A stretch of 64,000 bases of DNA from contig NZ_CP011492.1 in the NCBI RefSeq assembly GCF_001011035.1, forward strand, positions 3,357,501-3,421,500, written 5' to 3'. Shown here piece by piece: positions 41,600 to 48,406 of this stretch. The translations under genes and the position numbers were made by a program. Position 1 is the stretch's first letter, and every line of letters begins with the position of its first letter. The notes below the pieces were generated by a model that saw only the letters and a list, made by a program, of their open reading frames with translations, was not told where the DNA came from and did not search any database. This DNA comes from Streptomyces sp. CNQ-509. Its GTDB lineage: Bacteria; Actinomycetota; Actinomycetes; Streptomycetales; Streptomycetaceae.

Positions 41600-42253
41600 T
41601 CAGATCCGCTGGTACTTCTCAAGGCCGCCTTGCAGCGAGCCGGACTCGCGGATGAGCCGCGTCTGCTCGCGCTCGCGCTCCTCGATGTCCGTGGCCAGCG
41701 CCAGCACCTCGGCGACCAGTTCCTGCGGCACGCACACGACGCCGTCGCTGTCCGCGACGATCAGGTCGCCGGGGCGTACGGGCACGCCGCCGACCTCGAC
41801 CGGCTCGTTGAGGGAGACGGTCCGGTAGCGGCCGACGGTGGTGGCCGGCACGGCGCCGCGGGCGTAGATCGGCAGTTCGGGGTAGTCGCGCCGGATCTCC
41901 TCGACGTCCCGGACGCCCGCGTCGAGCACGGCGCCGGCGATCTGGTTGGTGACGGCGCCCGCGGCCATCAGCCCACCCCACACCGCGACGTCGGCACCGC
42001 CCGCGGCGATGCAGATGACGCTGCCCGGTTCCGACTCGTCGATGGCACGCAGCGCGTGCGTGGGGGGCTCCGACACGGGAGAGGGCACCTCCTGCACCGT
42101 CACCGCGGGGCCGACCAGCTTGCCCGGCAGCATCGCTTTGATGCCTCCGGTGAGGTAGCCCCGTACGCCCTTCTGCTCCACCGCATCGGCCACCGAGGCG
42201 GTGGCTATGCCGTGGAAGGCCGCGATGGTCTCCGGCGGGATGGTCGTCGTCAT
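41600..42253 (-). CDS. RraA family protein, probable class II pyruvate aldolase
   Basis: A 217-residue protein of the RraA/HMG aldolase family. The core GGLMAAGAVTNQIAGAVLDAGVRDVEEI holds the Arg-Asp pair that binds pyruvate and metal in 4-hydroxy-4-methyl-2-oxoglutarate aldolases, and IVADSDGVVCVPQ is the usual C-terminal landmark. Members cleave or decarboxylate 2-keto acids. In this operon it could replace Eda and split the phosphorylated keto-deoxy acid into pyruvate plus an aldehyde. An alternative is a role in aromatic acid breakdown, given the cupin and NMT1-type importer nearby. Confidence 0.85.
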   Translation of the reverse strand: MTTTIPPETIAAFHGIATASVADAVEQKGVRGYLTGGIKAMLPGKLVGPAVTVQEVPSPVSEPPTHALRAIDESEPGSVICIAAGGADVAVWGGLMAAGAVTNQIAGAVLDAGVRDVEEIRRDYPELPIYARGAVPATTVGRYRTVSLNEPVEVGGVPVRPGDLIVADSDGVVCVPQELVAEVLALATDIEEREREQTRLIRESGSLQGGLEKYQRI

Positions 42254-42294
42254 CTCGAGTTGGCTCCGATCTCGTACGTGCGTGCGGTGGCGGT

Positions 42295-43065
42295 TCAGCG
42301 CGACAACCAGCCGCCGTCCACGGCCAGCACGTGGCCGTGGACGTAGTCGGCTGCGGGCGAGGCGAGGAACACCACGGGTCCGGCGATGTCGGTGGGGCGG
42401 CCCCACCGGCCGGCGGGGATGCGGGCGAGGATCTCGCTGCTGCGGACGCCGTCGGCGCGCAGCTCCGAGGTCACGGCGGTGTCGATGTAGCCGGGGGCCA
42501 CGGCGTTGACGTTGACGCCGCGGCCGGCCCATTCGTTGGCCAGCGCGCGGGTCAGTCCGACGAGGGCGTGCTTGCTCGACGTATACGACGGGACGTACAT
42601 CCCGCCCTGAAAGCTGAGCACCGAGGCGATGTTGATGATCTTGCCGTAACCGCGTTCCAGCATGCCCGCGCCGATGGCCCGGGTCAGCTCGAATGCGGCG
42701 TGCAGGTTCAACTCCACGACGTCGTACCAGTCGGCGTCCCGGAATTCAGCGGCCGGGGCTCTGCGAATGAGACCCGAATTGTTGACCAGAATGTCCAGGT
42801 CGAATCTCTCGACGAGGTGACCGATCTCGCCTCTGCGGGCCCCGGGATCGGTCAGGTCGACGTGCACGCGAGTAACGGAAACTCCCCATTCAGCGGCCTC
42901 TTTGGCCACCGGGTCGAGATTGTCGCGCTCCGACAGCAATACCAAGTCGGCGCCGACGGCAGCGAGTCCGAGCGCAACTGCGCGCCCGATTCCGCTGCCC
43001 GCTCCCGTAATGAGCGCACGACGGCCGCGCAGATCCCCGGTCCGGGAATCAGACTCCTCCGTCAA
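42295..43065 (-). CDS. SDR dehydrogenase, KduD/gluconate dehydrogenase-like
   Basis: A 256-residue NAD(P)-dependent dehydrogenase. Cofactor motif TGAGSGIGRAV, NNSG (ILVNNSGLIRR), catalytic Ser in IINIASVLSF, and YTSSKHALVGL as the YxxxK site. The C-terminal INAVAPGY-like segment and FLASPAADYVHGHVLAVDGGW are typical of 2-deoxy-gluconate/2-keto-3-deoxygluconate dehydrogenases. TTG 43065 is preceded by a GGGAGAGG site. It heads the eight-gene operon and probably interconverts keto forms of the imported sugar acid. Confidence 0.87.
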   Translation of the reverse strand: MTEESDSRTGDLRGRRALITGAGSGIGRAVALGLAAVGADLVLLSERDNLDPVAKEAAEWGVSVTRVHVDLTDPGARRGEIGHLVERFDLDILVNNSGLIRRAPAAEFRDADWYDVVELNLHAAFELTRAIGAGMLERGYGKIINIASVLSFQGGMYVPSYTSSKHALVGLTRALANEWAGRGVNVNAVAPGYIDTAVTSELRADGVRSSEILARIPAGRWGRPTDIAGPVVFLASPAADYVHGHVLAVDGGWLSR

Positions 43066-43220
43066 CGCCCCTCTCCCTTCATTCGGTCCCAGCCGTGCAT
43101 GGTTCCGGCTACGGAAACATTAGAAGCGGACTGCCAGGGCGTTAAGACTGAATTGCGAATGACAGTATTCGCAAAGCTGATGTGCCGGGCCGCACCGGAC
43201 GGACAGGGAGGCACGCCCGG

Positions 43221-44165
43221 TCACGCCGCGGCGGGCACCGCGTGGGTGCCGGCCGGGATCCGGGCCCGGACGATGGCGCGGAGCAGCGTACGGGCGGACG
43301 GCGTCAGCGGGCGCGAGGAGTCCCAGCAGACGGCCACGCGGCGCTCCGGGGCGCCCTTCAGCCGCCGTACGCGGACGCCGTCGACGTCGGCGACCCGGGC
43401 GGCCAGCGAGTTGGTCACGCCGACCCCGATGCCCTGACGGACCATCGAGACCAGCGTCTGCGGCTGGTTGGTGGCCTGCACGGGCTCGATCTCGTGGCCG
43501 CAGTCCCGGAAGGTCCGGTACGTCTCGAAGTCCGGCGTCTCCGGCGCGTCGAGCCGGCCGATCGAGACGATCGGGTGCTCGGCGACGGCGTCGACCGGCA
43601 GCGGGTCGGGCACCTCGGACAGCGGGTGCTCGCTGGGGTGGATCGCGACCAGCGACTCCCCCCACAGCAGCCGGCTGCGCACGGAGGCCGAGGACGGGGG
43701 AGGCGACATCGGGCGCAGGTACACGTCGACGGCGCCGGAGGTCAGGGCGTCGTCCAGCTCCAGCGTCGACCGCTCCACCAGCACCACCCGCACCTCGGGG
43801 CTCGTCCGCGCCAGGCCCTGGAGCAGGGCCGGGACGAACGCGGCGCTCGCGCTCGGGTACGAACCGAGCGTCACCACCCCGCGGGCGCCGCTGCGCCACG
43901 GGGCCATCGCGGCCTCCGCGGACTCCAGTGCGCGCAGGATCTCGTGGGCGTGGTCGGCGAGGACGATGCCGGCCTCGGTCAGCTCGACGGGGCGCTTGCG
44001 GCGGTCGAAGAGGGGCAGGCCGATCTCGCGCTCCAGCGCGGCGACGTGCATGCTGACGCGGGGCTGGGACCGCTTGGTGGACTCGGCCGCGGCGACGAAG
44101 CTCCCCGTTTCGATGACCGCGAGGAAGGAGACGAACCATTCCAATCTGACATCCGGGTTCAACAT
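43221..44165 (-). CDS. LysR family regulator of the sugar-acid operon
   Basis: A 314-residue regulator. The HTH is FVSFLAVIETGSFVAAAESTKRSQPRVSMHVAALE with the variant RSQPRVS instead of the usual S/T-QPAVS, followed by an effector-binding domain. ATG 44165 (MLNPDVRLEW) has GAGGG four bases upstream and fits the family start better than 44225. It lies upstream of the SDR gene on the same strand (155-base gap) and divergently from the cupin gene, so it can control both. Its ligand is likely an intermediate of the local pathway. Confidence 0.9.
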   Translation of the reverse strand: MLNPDVRLEWFVSFLAVIETGSFVAAAESTKRSQPRVSMHVAALEREIGLPLFDRRKRPVELTEAGIVLADHAHEILRALESAEAAMAPWRSGARGVVTLGSYPSASAAFVPALLQGLARTSPEVRVVLVERSTLELDDALTSGAVDVYLRPMSPPPSSASVRSRLLWGESLVAIHPSEHPLSEVPDPLPVDAVAEHPIVSIGRLDAPETPDFETYRTFRDCGHEIEPVQATNQPQTLVSMVRQGIGVGVTNSLAARVADVDGVRVRRLKGAPERRVAVCWDSSRPLTPSARTLLRAIVRARIPAGTHAVPAAA

Positions 44166-44389
44166 CTTGCCCTCACCCCGCACCGAAGCAGCGCGTTTTT
44201 TCCGCCCAACCAGCCCGATCAGCACAACGGCACCAGTGTCAACAGCTGTCCCTCAGGCTAAGTTGCGTAGTTGCGGGGGGCAACAGTCGTGCACGGCGTA
44301 TCGCTCGTGACAGCCATATCCGCCCGGCGAATGCCGCCATTCGAAAGTCGGCCCTTGACCAGCATTCGGACAACTGGCTTCGTGGGGGG

Positions 44390-44896
44390 ATGGCCAATGA
44401 AGTAGCCCCCGCCGTCATCGCGGCGACCACGTCGCTGCCGCCCGAACTCGCCGTCGCCGCCGTCCCCGAGGACGAGCGCGTGTGGGTGCCGCAGGCGCCC
44501 GATGTGTGGTTCCGGCCGCTGCTCTTCAATACGGTGACGGGCCAGTGGTGCAACCTGTTGAAGGTCACCGCCGCCGGCATCGTCTCCCGGCACCGGCACC
44601 CGGGCGCGGTCTTCGGGTACGTGATCAAGGGCAAGTGGCACTACTACGAGCACCCGTGGGTGGCCGAGCAGGGCCACTTCGTCTACGAGCCGCCGGGCGA
44701 GATCCACACGCTGGCGGTGCCGGAGGACTGCGCGGAGATGATCACGTTCTTCAACATCAGCGGCGCGATGATCTACCTGGACGAGGAGAACCGGAACACG
44801 GGCTACGAGGACGTGTTCACCAAGATCGACATGGCCCGCGCCCACTACGCGGCCAACGGCCTGGGCGCGGACTACGTGGACCAGTTCATCCGCTGA
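44390..44896 (+). CDS. Cupin, dioxygenase-like (2,4'-dihydroxyacetophenone dioxygenase/Dke1 group)
   Basis: A 168-residue single-domain cupin. The metal site is in SRHRHPGAVFGYVIKGKWHY, with the Glu of YEPPGEIHTL and the His as further ligands. The overall pattern fits the group that includes 2,4'-dihydroxyacetophenone dioxygenase and acetylacetone-cleaving enzyme, which split C-C bonds of diketone-like substrates with Fe(II). It diverges from the LysR gene across 224 bases and is therefore a likely target. It may act on a keto intermediate of the neighbouring operon; cupins can also be isomerases. Confidence 0.78.
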   Translation: MANEVAPAVIAATTSLPPELAVAAVPEDERVWVPQAPDVWFRPLLFNTVTGQWCNLLKVTAAGIVSRHRHPGAVFGYVIKGKWHYYEHPWVAEQGHFVYEPPGEIHTLAVPEDCAEMITFFNISGAMIYLDEENRNTGYEDVFTKIDMARAHYAANGLGADYVDQFIR

Positions 44897-45389
44897 CGCC
44901 CTGCGGGCAGCGCGGCGGACGAGCGCGAGCGGGCAGGCGGCGGACGCGGATACGCCGCGGACGCGGGTGCCGCGTACGCCGCCGGCACGAGCACCGCCGA
45001 GCAGCATGCGCGGCAGACGCGGACACGGCCGTAGGGGCACGTACGCCGCGGAGACGAGCACCCCGTGGCCGGCACGCACAGCCGCGGCCGCGTACCCCCG
45101 CGCCGCCTGCCCCGCGGGGTCCCCTACCGGCGAACGCCCCTGCCCGGCAGCCCTCATCGGCTGCCCGGCACCGCGGGCGAGCCGCGCCTGCGCGGCAGCG
45201 GTCCCGCCTACCGGCAGGCGACGCTGCCCGACCGGAACGATCGGCGACCCGCCCCACGCGCACACGGCCGACCGCAGCCCGTACCTGCGTACCCGGGGGT
45301 CGTCATACGCCGGCGCCGCGATCGGCCCGGCCCTCCGCGGCAGCGGCCCCACGGCGGCACGGCCCGACGGCGGTGCCCCCCGCAGGGGT
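44897..45389. other. Non-coding, very GC-rich gap between convergent genes
   Basis: 493 bases between the ends of the cupin and tmk genes. Composition is dominated by GCCGCGGACGCGG-like words. Open frames here are uninterrupted only because stop codons are rare in such DNA. One weak hairpin, GGCAGCC-N6-GGCTGCC (45146-45165), could assist termination. I see no gene, RNA or promoter. Confidence 0.5.
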
Positions 45390-48293
45390 TCAGCGGCGGC
45401 GGTCCTCGCGGTCTTCTTCGGCGCGCGGGCCCAGGAGTTCGTCCGCCAGGGTGGGGAGGTCGTCCAGCGGGGTCTCCTCCGCCCAGTCCGGACGGGGCCG
45501 GCGGCGGTCCTGCTCCTCCGGCTCCGGGACCTGGGGCACCTGGAGCGTCTCCTCCGCGTCCGGGTCCGGCACCTGCGGCAGGACGCGGGTCTCCTCCGCG
45601 TCGCGGGCGTCGTCCGTGCGCGTCCGCGGCAGCCGGGACGTCTCCTGCACGTCCGGGTCACCGGTCACCGGCAGCGGCTGCGTGGTGTCGTTCGCCGAGG
45701 CGCCCCCCGCGGCCGAAGCCGCGGCCTCCGCCGCCAGCCGCTCCTGCTCCGCGCGCAGCAGCGCCTCCTCCGCCTTGCGCTGCTTCTCCTTGCGGCGCTC
45801 CTCCGCCTCGCGGCGCAGCCGCGCCTCCTCCTCGGCCTGCCGCCGGATCCGCTCTTCCTCGGCCTTCCGCGCGGCCTCCTCGGCCTCCCGGCGCCTGCGC
45901 TCCTCCTCCGCCTGGCGGCGGGCCTCCTCGGCGCGCTGCCGGGCCAACTCGGCCTCGCGCTCGGCCTCCAGCCGCTTGGCCTCCTCGATCTCGCGCCGCT
46001 TGCGCTCCTCTTCCTCCCGGCGCAGCCGCTCCAACTGTTCCTGCCGCTCCCGCTCCAGCCGCTCTTCCTCGGCGCGGCGCGCGGCCTCCTCGGCCTCCCG
46101 GCGCCTGCGCTCCTCCTCGGCCTTGCGGCGGGCCTCCTCCCGGGCGCGCACCTCCTGCTCCGACAGCGGCAGGATCTGGTCCAGGCGGTGCCGTACGGCG
46201 GTGGTGACGACCCCCGGGTCCTGCCCGGCGTCGACCACCAGATAGCGCCCCGGGTCCGCGGCGGCCAGCGCCAGGAACCCCGCGCGCACCCGCTCGTGGA
46301 ACTCCGGCGGCTCCGACTCCAGCCGGTCCGGCGCCTCGGTGAACCGCTCCCGCGCCGCCTCCGGCGCGATGTCCAGCAGCACCGTCAGATGCGGCACGAG
46401 CCCGCCGGTGGCCCAGCGGTTGATCCGGGCCACCTCGGTCGGCGACAGCTCGCGCCCGCCGCCCTGGTACGCGACGGAGGAGTCGATGTACCGGTCGGTG
46501 ATGACCACCGCGCCGCGCCCCAGCGCGGGCCGGACGAGGCCGTCCACGTGCTCCGCGCGGTCCGCCGCGTACAGCAGGGCCTCCGCGCGGTGCGAGATCC
46601 CGGCGGTGGAGACGTCCAGCAGGATGGAGCGCAGCCGCTGCCCGATGGACGTGGCACCCGGCTCGCGGGTGACGACGACCTCGTGCCCCTTGTCCCTGAT
46701 CCACTGCGCCAGCGCCTCGACCTGCGTGGACTTCCCGGCCCCGTCACCGCCTTCGACGGCGATGAAGAACCCGCTCTCCGCCAGCCCTTCCTCCGGGTCC
46801 GCGCCGCGCAGCGCCTCGCGCAGGTCGACGCGGAGCGGCACCCCCTGCCGGTCGTCGGTGCGCACCAGCACCAGCACCGCCACCGGCAGCAGCAGCGCCC
46901 CTGCCAGCATGTACGTGAACGCCGCGCCGCCGTGCGCGAAGACCAGGTCGCCCGCCTCCAGGCGGTGCCGGCCGATGGCGGCGGCCAGCAGCGGCGCGCC
47001 GATCAGCGCGAGCGCGACGGCGACCCGCGAGACGGCGTGCAGGTGGTCGACGAGCCGGGGCCTGCGGGCCTCCTCGGTCTCCTGCTCCAGCAGCACGTGC
47101 CCGGTGGCGGCGGCGACGCCCGCGGCCGTCCCGGCCAGCAGCGCGCACAGCACCCCGGTCGCCGCGTCGGCCACCAGGCCGACGAGCAGCAGGCTGAGCC
47201 CGGCGACGCCGACGGCCAGCGCCAGCAGCCGGCGCCGCGACAGCCCCGGCAGCACCCGCGGCGCCGTCCGCACCCCGAGCACGGGACCGGCGGTGGCGGC
47301 GAGCGCCAGCAGCGCGTACGCGATGGTGCCGTTGATGTCGTACGCCTCCTGCGCCTGCAGGACGGCGAGCGCCACCGACGCGGCGAGCGCCGCGGCCGCC
47401 GCCGCGCAGGCGGCGACGAGCAGCGGCACCGCGCCCGTACGCCCCCGCTCGGGACCGCCGTCCGCGGCGCGGGGGCGGCGCAGCCCCTCCAGCGGGGAGC
47501 GCGCCCGCGCCCCGCCGTCGGGCAGCTCCATGAAGAACAGCACCGAGACCGACGCCGCGAAGAGCCCGGCGGCGAGATACGAGCCGAGCGCGCCCGGGTG
47601 CCCGTCGAACCAGTCGAACCCGGAGCCCAGCAGCCGGCCGATCCACGCGGTCACCAGCAGCGCGGCGGCACCGAGCGGCAGCGCCCCGTACCCCGTGCGC
47701 AGCGACAGCCGGCGCAGCGCGGCGCCGTGGTCGGGCAGCGGCCTTATCGCCGCGCCCTCGGGCGGCGGCGCGGGCAGCAGCGCGGGGGCGACGCTGTCCT
47801 TGGCGACGACCCACACCCGCTCCGCCGCGCCGGCGACGAAGACGGTGACCAGGATCCAGGTGAGCGCCGAGTCCTGGGTCCAGTCGATCCACAGCGGGGC
47901 GACGATGAGCAGCCCCACGCGCACCACGTCCGCGCCGACCATCGTCCAGCGCCGGTCCAGCTTCCCCGACCCGGACAGCAGCGACCCGACCGGGCCGAGC
48001 AGCACGGCGCCGAAGACGACCGTCGACAGCAGCCGGACGGCGAAGACCACGCTGACCGTGACCGCCGCGCCGCGATAGCCCCCGCCGAACGAATCGGCCG
48101 CGAGCCCCGCCTGGAGCGCGAGCAGCACGAGGACGAGCATCGCCAGCGCGTCCGCGGTGGCACTCGTGAGATGGGCGCCCCACAACCGCCTCAGTGACGG
48201 CACGCGCAGCAGCGCCCGCACGGCGCGCTCGCGCGAGTCCGCGACAAGGCTCTCGGTGGGGTCCGGCGCTGTCGTCGGCTGGTCGGCTCGCAT
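45390..48293 (-). CDS. tmk: Thymidylate kinase fused to an N-terminal MFS-like domain and C-terminal coiled coil
   Basis: A 967-residue fusion known from Streptomyces. Residues 1-480 form an MFS-like membrane domain of about twelve helices. The dTMP kinase follows (about 500-700): P-loop VEGGDGAGKSTQ, TREPGATSIGQRLR, and DRYIDSSVAYQGGGREL. Residues 705-860 are an uninterrupted Glu/Arg/Ala coiled coil, then an acidic Pro-rich tail with repeated EETxxLPQVP-like phrases. Kinase catalytic residues look intact, so dTTP synthesis is the core role. The purpose of membrane anchoring is unknown. It is 113 bases downstream of topA on the same strand. Confidence 0.92.
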   Translation of the reverse strand: MRADQPTTAPDPTESLVADSRERAVRALLRVPSLRRLWGAHLTSATADALAMLVLVLLALQAGLAADSFGGGYRGAAVTVSVVFAVRLLSTVVFGAVLLGPVGSLLSGSGKLDRRWTMVGADVVRVGLLIVAPLWIDWTQDSALTWILVTVFVAGAAERVWVVAKDSVAPALLPAPPPEGAAIRPLPDHGAALRRLSLRTGYGALPLGAAALLVTAWIGRLLGSGFDWFDGHPGALGSYLAAGLFAASVSVLFFMELPDGGARARSPLEGLRRPRAADGGPERGRTGAVPLLVAACAAAAAALAASVALAVLQAQEAYDINGTIAYALLALAATAGPVLGVRTAPRVLPGLSRRRLLALAVGVAGLSLLLVGLVADAATGVLCALLAGTAAGVAAATGHVLLEQETEEARRPRLVDHLHAVSRVAVALALIGAPLLAAAIGRHRLEAGDLVFAHGGAAFTYMLAGALLLPVAVLVLVRTDDRQGVPLRVDLREALRGADPEEGLAESGFFIAVEGGDGAGKSTQVEALAQWIRDKGHEVVVTREPGATSIGQRLRSILLDVSTAGISHRAEALLYAADRAEHVDGLVRPALGRGAVVITDRYIDSSVAYQGGGRELSPTEVARINRWATGGLVPHLTVLLDIAPEAARERFTEAPDRLESEPPEFHERVRAGFLALAAADPGRYLVVDAGQDPGVVTTAVRHRLDQILPLSEQEVRAREEARRKAEEERRRREAEEAARRAEEERLERERQEQLERLRREEEERKRREIEEAKRLEAEREAELARQRAEEARRQAEEERRRREAEEAARKAEEERIRRQAEEEARLRREAEERRKEKQRKAEEALLRAEQERLAAEAAASAAGGASANDTTQPLPVTGDPDVQETSRLPRTRTDDARDAEETRVLPQVPDPDAEETLQVPQVPEPEEQDRRRPRPDWAEETPLDDLPTLADELLGPRAEEDREDRRR

Positions 48294-48406
48294 GCGGCCA
48301 GCCTAGCGGGACGGGCCGGACCGGCGAGCTCCGCACGAACACTTGCCCGGTTCTGTGGATTACCGGCCGGTTGTGGACAATCCGCGGCCTCCGCCCCCGC
48401 CGGGCG

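Noticed and set aside
44967..48197. 1076-codon plus-strand frame across the tmk gene
   Set aside because: Arg/Leu-rich antisense shadow of the clear MFS-thymidylate kinase gene; open only because stops are rare at this GC.
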